NCBI GenBank assembly: GCA_021797745.1
Contig: JAJZZD010000003.1
Location: 1-64,000, forward strand
Length of the DNA: 64,000 nucleotides
Source: Microcaldota archaeon
GTDB taxonomy: Archaea > Micrarchaeota > Micrarchaeia > Micrarchaeales > CABMGC01
Direction of reading: 5' to 3'
The stretch's first letter is position 1; every line of letters begins with the position of its first letter. Shown here in pieces: positions 1 through 8,106 of the stretch. Below the pieces are notes generated by a model. It ran no database searches. It had not been told where the DNA came from and was given only the letters and a program-made list of their open reading frames with translations. Position numbers and translations under genes: made by a program.

Positions 1-252
1 TAGGGTTAGCGCAGATAATAGCCCATAATAGAAAGGTGCGTATGCGAAGCCAGATACCATATCATTCTTTTTAAAAGTGTATACTCCTTTTTTCAACGCA
101 TACAGGCGGTCATTACTTTTCATGTATGATAAAATCCTTGTAAGATTCGAGGGTTTTATTCCGCTATTACCGCTGAAGTATAGCCTAAGGTCCCTGTACG
201 TGAAAACCGGATAGCCTGAGAAATGATTCTTGATTTCATTGACTATTGTCAT
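1..252 (-). CDS. AbiEi-like antitoxin, 3' end outside window
   Basis: An open frame from the ATG at 252 runs to the window edge without a stop (84 codons visible). The start overlaps the last 17 bases of the AbiEii-like gene in another frame, which suggests translational coupling. The visible protein looks like an N-terminal winged-helix segment, with the motifs VFTYRDLRLYF and LKKGVYTF, as in AbiEi-type antitoxins and transcriptional regulators of type IV TA systems. In that family the antitoxin represses its own operon and counteracts the nucleotidyltransferase toxin. The family call rests on this short segment and on the neighbour. Gene order is toxin first, the reverse of the usual abiEi-abiEii order. 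Confidence 0.6.
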   Translation of the reverse strand, partial: MTIVNEIKNHFSGYPVFTYRDLRLYFSGNSGIKPSNLTRILSYMKSNDRLYALKKGVYTFKKNDMVSGFAYAPFYYGLLSALTL

Positions 253-937
253 TTGCCCACTCTTTAAGCCTCTTTATCATGAGTTCGAACGAAGGTGGCA
301 GACCAGTAATTATCATATGGTCCAGACTTGAGATATCTGGAGGGGGCTTATTCTTTATTTTGGCAATCAGCTCCCTCATTTTTTTAGCAGTTTTGGGATC
401 GGCCTTTTTTATTAGCGAGACCAGATACCACATGTCGTAAAGGTCGTGGGCCTCTGGGTGCTTGAAACCGCCCTCGTTGTTGAACTTGTCGCTATACGCT
501 ATTATCTTCTCGTCCAATAGCTCGGCTGGGCTTAGAGACAGCACTACGATTTTGCTCCCGTCAATCTTGGAATAATCGGCGTGGATGCCTTTCTTATACT
601 TAAAATTGATGTCAATCTTCATTTTTGTGCCAGCTAATTCCACAATAAAATGCATGGTGTCGTTTGACTTACTGTAGCCTTTTTCCTTTACTGTAAATCC
701 ATTGTCCTGTAGAAACTTTGAGACTGCCCGGTACTCTTGCATCTTTTCTGCAGATGTTTTTGCTTCCATGTAGAAATCAAGATCCCTTGAGAATCTATTT
801 CCCGAATAGCAACGCCATATTGCTGTGCCGCCATGGAACACGAGATTTGTATACCTGCCATATAGAACCTCTATTAGTGTGTCTTCAAGTTTTGCTTTGT
901 CAACCTGTGTTGGGTCTCTTAGTTCCATGATTATCAC
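236..937 (-). CDS. AbiEii/AbiGii-type nucleotidyltransferase toxin
   Basis: A 233-residue protein with the nucleotidyltransferase signature HGGTAIWR at residues 35-42 and RDLDF at 51-55, the GG...DxD arrangement of AbiEii/AbiGii toxins. These enzymes transfer nucleotides to a cellular target and arrest growth as part of a type IV toxin-antitoxin or abortive-infection system. The rest of the protein (SPAELLDEKIIAY, HDLYDMWYL) fits the alpha-helical half of this family. Met1 and Met4 are both possible starts. The gene overlaps the downstream AbiEi-like gene. About 300 bp away, on the other strand, lies a tRNA-Ala-like relic, so the pair may belong to an element inserted at a tRNA. Confidence 0.8.
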   Translation of the reverse strand: MIIMELRDPTQVDKAKLEDTLIEVLYGRYTNLVFHGGTAIWRCYSGNRFSRDLDFYMEAKTSAEKMQEYRAVSKFLQDNGFTVKEKGYSKSNDTMHFIVELAGTKMKIDINFKYKKGIHADYSKIDGSKIVVLSLSPAELLDEKIIAYSDKFNNEGGFKHPEAHDLYDMWYLVSLIKKADPKTAKKMRELIAKIKNKPPPDISSLDHMIITGLPPSFELMIKRLKEWANDNSQ

Positions 938-1027
938 AACTACACTTTATTACATATTTATGTAATAATATACATTTATATATTTATGCGCCATAGTGAA
1001 CCTTTTGCATATTATTCGGTTGCAAAA

Positions 1028-1104
1028 TCTTTTTACGAAAAGTTTTATCAAAAACTCTGGGTGCGTAACCTTTTTGGAAAGGTTAATCGAAAACACTGGG
1101 TGCG
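1028..1104 (+). repeat. imperfect tandem repeat, about 39-bp period
   Basis: Two copies of a 19-base core, ATCAAAAACTCTGGGTGCG at 1047-1065 and ATCGAAAACACTGGGTGCG at 1086-1104, differ at two positions. Each core is preceded by a similar (G)GAAAAGTT or GGAAAGGTT segment, which gives a period of 39 bp. A weaker match (CTGTGTGCGAAG) follows near 1157. The AbiEii gene starts at 937 on the other strand, so these may be promoter-proximal operators or remnants of element junctions. I see no convincing gene in 938-1450 apart from the tRNA-like sequence; the ORF at 996-1196 has no recognisable content. Confidence 0.55.
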
Positions 1105-1221
1105 AATACAGCCAGATTTGCACCGTAGCTCTTTATATCTCTAAACGCGTAATAATCTGTGTGCGAAGACACGGATGTTCGCGTATTCGGAAATAAAATT
1201 TACGGTGCTAAAATGGAACAA

Positions 1222-1294
1222 AAGCTAGACGAGAAAGCCACGACCGTTTCGCTTTGCAAGCGGGAGGTCGCAGGTGCGATCCCCGCCTAGTCCA
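1222..1294 (+). pseudogene. tRNA-Ala(TGC)-like relic, 3' half well formed
   Basis: The 73-base stretch has an anticodon arm with loop TTTGCAA (anticodon TGC), variable loop AGGTC, a T arm, and a 3' acceptor strand CTAGTCC plus A. The acceptor would give a G3-U70 pair, the alanine identity element, because GCTAG of the 5' strand pairs with it. Positions 1 and 2 (AA against CC) do not pair, the D arm (GAGAAAGCC...) cannot fold normally, and the T loop is TGCGATC instead of TTCGATC. I read this as the 3' half of a tRNA-Ala with a degraded 5' half, possibly an attachment-site remnant beside the AbiE pair. A functional but very unusual tRNA is less likely. Confidence 0.5.
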
Positions 1295-1450
1295 TAAACA
1301 TTTTTGAACAATGTTTTACCTAAAATATGCTTTTTTGAAATATAAAAATAAAAGTGCAGTATTTCCATAAACCATTTTCATAAATACATTAAATAAATTT
1401 TATATGAAATAATATCTAAGACATCTATAAATAAAACAGACGGATGAAAA

Positions 1451-2932
1451 ATGTTGGATAAAGAAAATACTGAGAAAAAGCAGGGTGCGGAAACTAAGGC
1501 AGCTGCACCTGAGAAAAACAGCGTAGAGGAAAAGAAGCAGAATGGCGGGGCAAAACCGGAGCTTAAGCCTTATACTGTTGAGGAAAAGAAGCCGGAGGAG
1601 AAAAAGGCCGAGGAGAAGAAAGAGGAAAAGAAGGAAGAAAGGAAAAAATACAAGTTCCTTGTTGTTTCCCAGTACGCGTCAGGGTCTGACATTGCATACC
1701 AGCTGAAAAAAGAAGGCAACAGCGTAAAGTTCTTCATACAGGACAACAGCGAGCGCGACGTGCTCGATGGCGTAGTGGAAAAAGTGGATGATTGGGAGAG
1801 CGAAAAAAGCTGGGCAGACATAATAGTGTTTGATTATCTCGGTTTCGGATTCAGACAGAACGAGCTGCGGCAGCAGGGCTATAAGGTGATAGGCGGAAGC
1901 TACTTGGGCGACCAGCTTGAATCTGACCGCAAGTTCGCCCTGCAGTACTTCCAAAAAATGAACGTCAAGATACCCGAAACTTTCGAGTTCAACAGTTTCG
2001 TTTCAGCGAAGAGGTTCCTGAAAGACCAGAAAAGGCGCTTCGTGATAAAGTTTCTGGGCGATGCCGGTGACATAAAGAGCCTCGTGTATGTTTCGCAGCT
2101 TGAAGGCAACTCTGACCTGATAAAGCTGATAGACCATTATGACAAGAAATGGAACACTGCATGGGGAGAGCCGAAGTTCATACTTCAGGAAGCGATAACC
2201 GGCGTTGAAGTCGCTGTAACCGCGTTCTTCGACGGGGAAAAGTTCATCATGCCGGTTTATATGAACTTCGAAAACAAGAGGATGCTTACTGGGGATTTGG
2301 GCGTAATGACAGGCGAGATGGGCACTCATGGATTTTTCACGTTCGATAAGCTCAAGCTTTTCAAGAATACGCTCAAAAAGATAGAGGACGACCTGAAAAA
2401 GGACGGCTATGTAGGGACAATAGACGTAAATTGCATAGTGAATCAGGAAGGCATATGGCCCCTGGAATTCACCAGCCGCTTCGGGTATCCTCTCGTAGAT
2501 TTGCTTCTTGAAGGTCTGAAAGACCACACAAGGCTGACAGACCTGCTTGCCGGGCTTGTGAACAAATCAGTAGATTTCATAGATGCAGACAATGGCTACC
2601 AGGTTGGCGTTGTAGTGTGCGTGCCAACATTTCCGTATGAAGAAGGCTACGATACGTACGGTAAGGAACTGCCTGTGATGATAATGGACGATTCTATAAA
2701 AGATAATTTTCATTTGGGAGACCTGAAGCTTGACAACGGCGACTGGGTGACAGCCGGTTCCTGGGGCTACGGCTTCATAATCACAGGCAACGGCGACACT
2801 ATGTTCGAAGCAAAAACGCAGGCTTACCGCATGCTCAAAAAAATAATAGTGCCCAATGCAATATATCGAATAGACATTTCGGACCGCTGGATCAACGACT
2901 ATCCAAAGCTTCACCGCTGGGGCTACGTCTGA
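1451..2932 (+). CDS. PurD-like ATP-grasp protein with K/E-rich N-terminus
   Basis: A 493-residue protein. Residues 1-65 are low-complexity Lys/Glu/Ala, probably disordered. The rest resembles phosphoribosylamine-glycine ligase (GARS): a Rossmann-like start (KYKFLVVSQYASG), an ATP-grasp core with FVIKFLGDAG, FENKRMLTGD, GEMGTHG, and the metal/ATP site segment PLEFTSRFGYPL. In true PurD the last motif reads EFNxRFGDPE, so N is replaced by T and D by Y. It may therefore be a PurD paralogue with another amine or acid substrate rather than the purine enzyme. No other purine genes are nearby. Its TATA-like sequence lies around 1395-1410 and the ATG follows a short leader. Confidence 0.7.
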   Translation: MLDKENTEKKQGAETKAAAPEKNSVEEKKQNGGAKPELKPYTVEEKKPEEKKAEEKKEEKKEERKKYKFLVVSQYASGSDIAYQLKKEGNSVKFFIQDNSERDVLDGVVEKVDDWESEKSWADIIVFDYLGFGFRQNELRQQGYKVIGGSYLGDQLESDRKFALQYFQKMNVKIPETFEFNSFVSAKRFLKDQKRRFVIKFLGDAGDIKSLVYVSQLEGNSDLIKLIDHYDKKWNTAWGEPKFILQEAITGVEVAVTAFFDGEKFIMPVYMNFENKRMLTGDLGVMTGEMGTHGFFTFDKLKLFKNTLKKIEDDLKKDGYVGTIDVNCIVNQEGIWPLEFTSRFGYPLVDLLLEGLKDHTRLTDLLAGLVNKSVDFIDADNGYQVGVVVCVPTFPYEEGYDTYGKELPVMIMDDSIKDNFHLGDLKLDNGDWVTAGSWGYGFIITGNGDTMFEAKTQAYRMLKKIIVPNAIYRIDISDRWINDYPKLHRWGYV

Positions 2933-3226
2933 TTCTGCTGGCATGCCGCATTGCTGTGGCCCATTTGCCTGCCTTTTTAGATCGCAGAAAGTTGCAGCCT
3001 GAGCGTAGAGAAAAAGAAAATAAAAATTAGAAATAAAAAGAAGAAAGCGCGCTGTTATGACATATCTTCAGTGATTATCAACGCAGTGTCTGCCATGCCT
3101 GGCAGAGCTGCGGTGTCTGAACGCCTACTTGAAAACAAACTTTTTATAAGCATGCTGCAACTATAGATTCCTGAATTAAGGCTGATTCTGCAAAATGCAG
3201 GAATGCCTGATGCATAAAATGATTTT

Positions 3227-3589
3227 ATGATGCCAAACATGGATCCGCGGGCGCTTAAGAGCATGATGTCTAGGCTGGGGATAAAGAGCAGCGAGATAGC
3301 TGCGGACAAGGTTACTATAGAATGCAAAGACAGGAATATAATTATAGACCAGCCTCAGGTGACGTTAATAGAGGCTCAAGGCACCAAGTCTTACCAGATA
3401 ACAGGCAGCATCAGAGAAGAAGCCAAAGCTGCAGAGCCAGATATGGCAGCAGAGATAAGCGAAGAAGATGTGAGAACTGTAGCAGAGCAGGCAGGTGCGA
3501 GCGAAGGTGCTGCAAGAAAAGCTCTGCAGGAATCTAACGGAGATATAGCTGCGGCCATAATTAAACTAAAGGCAGGAAAACAAGAATGA
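3227..3589 (+). CDS. nac: nascent polypeptide-associated complex protein (NAC alpha homologue)
   Basis: A 120-residue protein with the archaeal NAC layout: a short N-terminus (MMPNMDPRALKSMMSRLGIK), a NAC barrel (residues about 25-65, with DKVTIECKDRNIIIDQPQVT), and a C-terminal UBA domain (residues about 78-117, EEDVRTVAEQAGASEGAARKAL). Archaeal NAC forms homodimers at the ribosome exit tunnel and binds nascent chains. The length is typical. Either of the first two ATGs could be used. The 294-bp gap upstream holds an AT-rich TTTTTATAAG box at 3141-3150 and no gene I can support. Confidence 0.93.
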   Translation: MMPNMDPRALKSMMSRLGIKSSEIAADKVTIECKDRNIIIDQPQVTLIEAQGTKSYQITGSIREEAKAAEPDMAAEISEEDVRTVAEQAGASEGAARKALQESNGDIAAAIIKLKAGKQE

Positions 3590-3608
3590 AAAGCAGATGT
3601 TTCTTCTT

Positions 3609-3923
3609 TCACTGTTTTACCCTGTAAATCTGCGCATATGGCACGCTTCCTATCTTCATCACATTTTCCTTTTTAACGATGCCATTTTTGATGAAGATGA
3701 CCACAGACCTATTGCCTACAACATTCGCCGAATAAAAATCCATGTTTTCGCTAAGGATCTTTTCGGCGGTTTCCTCGTCTACTTTTTCGCCGCTGTAAAA
3801 ACCGGCGTATTTTTTGAGGTCTATTTCCTTTTCACCGCTCTTCACAATGGTGCCAAGCAGCTCTGAGTCGCACATGGCAAGTATTGTGCCTGACTCTGTC
3901 GTGTGCGTTTTTGCATATATCAT
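3609..3923 (-). CDS. DUF424 family protein
   Basis: A 104-residue protein beginning MIYAKTHTTESGTILAMCD, with ELLGTIVKSGEKEIDL and YAGFYSGEKVDEE, which matches the archaeal DUF424 family. The family is widespread in archaea; its function is unknown, though it is often suspected to act in translation. It ends convergently with the NAC gene, 20 bp apart. The length is normal for the family and the start ATG lacks an alternative upstream. Confidence 0.8.
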   Translation of the reverse strand: MIYAKTHTTESGTILAMCDSELLGTIVKSGEKEIDLKKYAGFYSGEKVDEETAEKILSENMDFYSANVVGNRSVVIFIKNGIVKKENVMKIGSVPYAQIYRVKQ

Positions 3924-3980
3924 ACAATTACTGCTACTACTTCATCTTATTTACAGAGTGCGCTGCGGTCAGTATGCTGT

Positions 3981-5549
3981 TCATCCGTATTTTACGAAGA
4001 AGAATAAGGTAGATGCATACAGAGCGCCGTACCATGCGAGCCACACGGCGCCTTCAAGATTCGAGCCCATGAGCGCCACCACGCTCGAAAATATCAGTAG
4101 TATAGAAAAGGCCATTTCAGTGCTGGAATTTCTGATGGACGGCAATATCCTGCTTGATATGTCGCTTCCCTTGCTTTTTGCCCACCCAAAGCTAGGGTTG
4201 CCGTTGAATATTGCCGCTATGGCTGCCTTGAAACGGCCGAACGCAAGAGCGAAATTAAGCACGAAAATCATAAGGCCCTTACGCGCCGATTTGAAGTATA
4301 TCTTAGTGAGAAGTATTGGTATTGCCACTGCCAACAGGAACGCCGTCATTCCGAGAAGCTCAAGGCTTATAGTACTCAGCTGGAACGAAGAAACGTAAAG
4401 TGTCTGTCTTATGCTCGTGGCAAGCAGTGGCGAGTTTGAAAACACAGTAAGCAGTGAAACTACAGTGAAGAGGACAAGCACAACTGATATGTAGTTAAGC
4501 CCCATCCCATGCGACAGATAATCAATTTTGGATATTGCTGAGAATGTATTCTTCTTCGCGTTGTCTCTCCTTAAAGAGTGAAGAAAATATGTGAGGAACT
4601 GGGTGTCGCCGTAATTGTACCTCCATTGCTGCCTCATAAGGTCAGTGAATTTTGTTATTGGCTTGCCTAGCGCGTAAACGTTCGGGATGTAAAGGCTCTT
4701 GTAGTTGTGAATGTCCGACTCGAAGCTGAAGAACGTATCCTCTATCACGTATTCTGGGAATCCGCCTACGCTGTCTAGTGCAGACCTTCTTATGATGCCG
4801 CACGAGCCGGCGAAAAGCGCGGTGTTGTGCAGGGCGCGTGCAGGCTGCACGAATTTGAAGAAGAATGCGTCGAACAGGTCAACGCAATCGGAAAAGAACG
4901 TGCCCTTGGCATAGCGCTTTTCAGTCTGTATGAAAGACAATTTCTCGTCCTGAAAATAAGGCAAAAGGTCGTTCATGAATTCAGGATCAGTGATATATTC
5001 ATCGGCGTCGAATACGGCTATGTATTCCTCTTTCGAATACCTGAGGAAGTTGTTAAGCGCACCTGCCTTGAAGCCCTTCCTGTTGTCCCTGTGTATGTAC
5101 ATTGCATTGTTCCTCTTGCTCGCACGCTCTATTCCCGCGCGCATCTGCATGTCAGTAGAGTCGTCAAGGACATAAAGCCTCATTTTGTTTTTTGGATAAT
5201 TGATTTTTCTCAACGTGGCAAGGTTACTGGCCACCATGCCTGGATCTTCGTTGTAGACAGGCACTACTACAGCGACGCTAGGCTTCTTTGTCATGGGCTT
5301 AAGCGTCTTGTTCAGTTTTTTCAGGAACTTGCCGTAAAAATATGACGTATAATACGTGTAGGCAGTCGTGACGTTGAAAAATCCGGATATCAGCGAAAGC
5401 ACGAGAAAGCATATTGCCAGAAGGAGCATGTAAAGCGTATTCGCCACGAGTATGAAGTATACTGAGAATATCACGCCGAGAATGGTGAGTATGGTGAACA
5501 AACTTACTATTATCAGTCTGTTGAACGGCCTTTTCCCAGAGTCACCCAT
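3981..5549 (-). CDS. membrane glycosyltransferase, GT2 (cellulose-synthase-like)
   Basis: A 522-residue membrane enzyme. Two N-terminal TM helices (residues about 10-60) precede a GT-A domain with VVVPVYNEDPG, LDDSTD, AVFDADEYI (the DxD site), the acid EDTFFS, and QQWRYNYGD, the QxxRW motif of processive GT2 enzymes. About five TM helices follow. Such enzymes transfer a sugar from a nucleotide-sugar to a lipid or growing polysaccharide at the cytoplasmic membrane. The product (glycolipid or cell-surface polymer) cannot be told from sequence. The gene is divergent from tRNA-Ser and stands alone. Confidence 0.87.
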   Translation of the reverse strand: MGDSGKRPFNRLIIVSLFTILTILGVIFSVYFILVANTLYMLLLAICFLVLSLISGFFNVTTAYTYYTSYFYGKFLKKLNKTLKPMTKKPSVAVVVPVYNEDPGMVASNLATLRKINYPKNKMRLYVLDDSTDMQMRAGIERASKRNNAMYIHRDNRKGFKAGALNNFLRYSKEEYIAVFDADEYITDPEFMNDLLPYFQDEKLSFIQTEKRYAKGTFFSDCVDLFDAFFFKFVQPARALHNTALFAGSCGIIRRSALDSVGGFPEYVIEDTFFSFESDIHNYKSLYIPNVYALGKPITKFTDLMRQQWRYNYGDTQFLTYFLHSLRRDNAKKNTFSAISKIDYLSHGMGLNYISVVLVLFTVVSLLTVFSNSPLLATSIRQTLYVSSFQLSTISLELLGMTAFLLAVAIPILLTKIYFKSARKGLMIFVLNFALAFGRFKAAIAAIFNGNPSFGWAKSKGSDISSRILPSIRNSSTEMAFSILLIFSSVVALMGSNLEGAVWLAWYGALYASTLFFFVKYG

Positions 5550-5626
5550 TTCATCAATCCGATTAAACCGCTTAAATCTAATGTTAGATAAGAATATAAA
5601 TTATCCGAACCAGATTCTAATGCCGT

Positions 5627-5754
5627 GCCGGGGTGGCAGAATCTGGTAACGCGCTGGTCTCGAGCTTGCTGGCTCAAGAGCTGATTAGTGATGCGAAAGC
5701 AACGTGCAAACCAGTGCCCTTCGGGGCTTTAGGGTTCAAATCCCTACCCCGGCG
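5627..5754 (+). tRNA. tRNA-Ser(CGA) with 44-base intron
   Basis: Acceptor GCCGGGG pairs with CCCCGGC, followed by discriminator G, as expected for serine. The anticodon stem CTGGT/ACCAG encloses CTCGAG, giving anticodon CGA at 5661-5663. A 44-base intron (5665-5708) lies at the canonical archaeal position after base 37. There is a class II variable arm, GCCC-TTC-GGGC. The T loop is TTCAAAT. No CCA is encoded. The boundaries are well supported; the exact splice points assume the 37/38 position and were not checked by folding a bulge-helix-bulge. Confidence 0.93.
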
Positions 5755-5786
5755 AATGTCTAAATGTGAATAAAGCAGGTAGAAAT

Positions 5787-5924
5787 ATGAAATGCAATTC
5801 AAATAAACTTGGCAAGCTTTCTACTGCTAGAGTCTATGCAACTGCCGCAAAATTAATACTCAAAAGAATTGCATCCGGAAAGAGAAATGTTGGCACGTTA
5901 TTTTCAAGATATGTAGAAAAATAA
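5787..5924 (+). CDS. small basic protein, 45 residues, hypothetical
   Basis: An ATG-to-TAA frame too short for the ORF track lies between tRNA-Ser and the convergent NIF3-like gene, ending 6 bp before that gene's stop. The product is rich in Lys and Arg (for example KLILKRIASGKRN) and could be a small nucleic-acid-binding protein. I do not recognise it. Support is the compact position, composition and full use of the gap; without homologues it stays tentative. Confidence 0.4.
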   Translation: MKCNSNKLGKLSTARVYATAAKLILKRIASGKRNVGTLFSRYVEK

Positions 5925-5930
5925 AACCAT

Positions 5931-6779
5931 CTACATGTCCTTCATGCCAGGCTTGTCAGTCACGAACTCTGCCTGTATGCCCAATTTCCTGAAATACGTG
6001 CACATTTTTATGCATGCGAATTTCTCTGTTGAATAATGGGTCCCTCCAAGTAAATTTATCCTGTTTTCCCTGGCAAAATCATGCGCCTTTCTAGAGAAAT
6101 CATTAAGTACAGTAATTCCCGTCACAAACGTATTTATCTTTCTTTTTGCAATTTCCTCCAGTATATCAATACTATTTCCTCCGCCACCAACCACCGCAAT
6201 CAAACCTTTTCTTATTTTGTCATTGTCGTAAATGTATTTTGAAGTCCTGTGACCTACTATTTTACTGAATTTCTTCGATAGCTCATTCACAGATTTAATT
6301 CTTGTTTTACCTATTACTCCGGCCAGACCGCCGTTGTAATGCGCAAAAGCCCTGAGATTTTTAAGATTGAGAGCCTCCGCCAGTGCTGTTCCGGTTGAAT
6401 ATGCGCTGAAATTGTCGAGCGGCGAGTGCAGGTTGTATATTGAATCCCGCCGCTTTTTCATCTTCTTCAAAAGCCCTTGGTTCATCTCTTGGAATACTGA
6501 CTTTCTGTTTGTTATGTCCCATTTCTCGGGATGGTGCACGAAAAGCAGCGCGTCCTTTTCCCTTGCGACTTTTTTCAATACAGCATCGCTTGGGAATACG
6601 GCAGTTAATACCTTCCTTATCTCCTTTGAGTTGTCGCACACGACGCCCATGCTCCTTTTCTTGAAGTTATCGCTGAGATATTTTGTTTTCTTCATGTATT
6701 TTATCCAGTCGTCGTTAAGCCCTTGCTTGATGAAATCCTTCTCCATTTTCGCGTAAAGTTTTGCTGCTTCCATAAACAA
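5931..6779 (-). CDS. NIF3-like dinuclear metal protein
   Basis: A 282-residue protein with the NIF3 signature residues: LFVHHPEKW near residue 97, YNLHSPLDN near 135, and the late GGTHYSTEKF near 250, the His/Asp/Glu ligands of the two-metal centre. NIF3 proteins are often called GTP cyclohydrolase I type 2 in databases, but their biochemical role is not settled. The N-terminal 60 residues are a helical extension. It lies 31 bp downstream of truD on the same strand and is probably co-transcribed. Confidence 0.8.
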   Translation of the reverse strand: MFMEAAKLYAKMEKDFIKQGLNDDWIKYMKKTKYLSDNFKKRSMGVVCDNSKEIRKVLTAVFPSDAVLKKVAREKDALLFVHHPEKWDITNRKSVFQEMNQGLLKKMKKRRDSIYNLHSPLDNFSAYSTGTALAEALNLKNLRAFAHYNGGLAGVIGKTRIKSVNELSKKFSKIVGHRTSKYIYDNDKIRKGLIAVVGGGGNSIDILEEIAKRKINTFVTGITVLNDFSRKAHDFARENRINLLGGTHYSTEKFACIKMCTYFRKLGIQAEFVTDKPGMKDM

Positions 6780-6810
6780 ATCCGCCTGCTACATTTCTTG
6801 AATCATAACT

Positions 6811-8022
6811 TTATACGCTTTTCATCATCTCATTCAAAAGAACAGTGGCATACGAACCCGAAGGCAGTGAGAAAGAAAGCTTCACAGTTTTCTGTTCGTT
6901 ATCAATTGAGTAGTTTAAGTCCTTTGCATTCACCAAAATCGGTCTGCAAGAGCCGCGCATACTGAGCTCTGGCATGCTTTTTATCTTGAACTCCTCAGGC
7001 TTCAGCTGAAGTTCCTCAATTATGTTTTTGCAGTAATCGTTCATATCTTCTTCTTTTGTGTCATAGCCCACTATGTCAGTAACTGCATACTTTCCTTCGC
7101 CTGACACTTTTTCAACGTCAGGGAAACCGTAAAAGTTTTCTGCGCAGTTTTTTTCAGAAGAGAAGTCTTTGCAGTGTATCCTCTCATCAACCTCTCTGTT
7201 AAAAATATCAGATTGCACTGCATGTATGAACATTATCAGTATTCCTCTTGGTAATTTTCTCAGTGCATTTGCAAAATCCTTTTCGTTTTTAGCAAGTTCG
7301 TTTATCACTGTCCGCTCTGCCTTCAAGTATCTTGGAAAATATTTTGCAGCTGCGGAGAAATCCCTTTCATCAGCGAGCTTTTTTCTTGCCTCAATCGCTT
7401 TTTCGCTTGTTTCGTTGCACGTGCTGGTCAGAAACTCCATCACAGCCAGTTCAAGCTCACCGCGCATTATGTGCATTCCTATTTCTGCATTATTGCCCCT
7501 TATGCCGAACCTCTGCTCGCCAAAGTAATTTGGCATTCTGCAATTCAATTCCTCTATTATTTTTCCAGCGTTTTCAGCGTTTTCAGCGTTTGTTATTCTT
7601 ACCTCGAATGCGTTGCCTAGGTTGCTTCCCAACTCCACTTGGTTGCCCTTCCATGCGCCGTTGATTTTTATGTCTTTTATACTGACAGACTGCAAGGCCT
7701 GCGGCGTTACGCCGAATATGCTCGCCAGTTGCACTGTTACAGCACGCCTGTCCTTTGTGCCTGCATAAGAGATGGATTTCCTGCCGCGGTTGCATCTTTT
7801 GGCTATCGTTACCAACGCGTTTATCGTTTCCCAGTCCCGTTTCTGCACTACTAGATTTACGAACTTGCCGTTGGGAATTTCCTGCTCGCCTATTTCCTGA
7901 GCAGTGTAATTGACGTCTGGGCTTAGAACGAAGCCATTGGCTGTTATCTCCTTTACCAAAAAGTCCTCCGGCGAAGATTTAATCATGCCCTTTGTGCCGC
8001 TCGTCCTGCTCAGGTAACGCAT
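6811..8022 (-). CDS. truD: tRNA pseudouridine synthase TruD
   Basis: A 403-residue protein with the TruD catalytic motif YAGTKDRRAV (Asp91 the nucleophile), the N-terminal segment SPEDFLVKEI, and PNYFGEQRFG. In archaea TruD/Pus7-type enzymes make pseudouridine-13 in tRNA and may act in place of other Psi synthases. The insertion domain (residues about 190-330) is present. It is divergent from the PRODH-like gene at 8107, with a short shared promoter region. Full length for the family. Confidence 0.93.
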   Translation of the reverse strand: MRYLSRTSGTKGMIKSSPEDFLVKEITANGFVLSPDVNYTAQEIGEQEIPNGKFVNLVVQKRDWETINALVTIAKRCNRGRKSISYAGTKDRRAVTVQLASIFGVTPQALQSVSIKDIKINGAWKGNQVELGSNLGNAFEVRITNAENAENAGKIIEELNCRMPNYFGEQRFGIRGNNAEIGMHIMRGELELAVMEFLTSTCNETSEKAIEARKKLADERDFSAAAKYFPRYLKAERTVINELAKNEKDFANALRKLPRGILIMFIHAVQSDIFNREVDERIHCKDFSSEKNCAENFYGFPDVEKVSGEGKYAVTDIVGYDTKEEDMNDYCKNIIEELQLKPEEFKIKSMPELSMRGSCRPILVNAKDLNYSIDNEQKTVKLSFSLPSGSYATVLLNEMMKSV

Positions 8023-8106
8023 TTTGACACCGTGTTAAAACAGCATAGAAACATGGCCTGCATAAAAATAAATAACAATAAATAGGTTGCTACTAAATGT
8101 ATCTGC

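Noticed and set aside
996-1196. ORF of 66 residues between AbiEii and the tRNA-like relic
   Set aside because: It runs through the direct repeats and has no domain or ribosome binding site.
1215-1294. tRNA-Ala with a short intron in the acceptor stem (GG + AACAAAA + GCTAG)
   Set aside because: Removing the 7 bases would restore GGGCTAG, but the D arm stays unfoldable, and a GG within ten bases is likely by chance.
1222-1294. tmRNA 3' end, because of the alanine-type acceptor
   Set aside because: tmRNA is not known as a normal archaeal gene, and no tag-peptide frame or tmRNA-like 5' end is seen.
3055-3327. ORF of 90 residues on the minus strand before NAC
   Set aside because: It overlaps the start of the NAC gene and has Ser/Leu-rich shadow composition.
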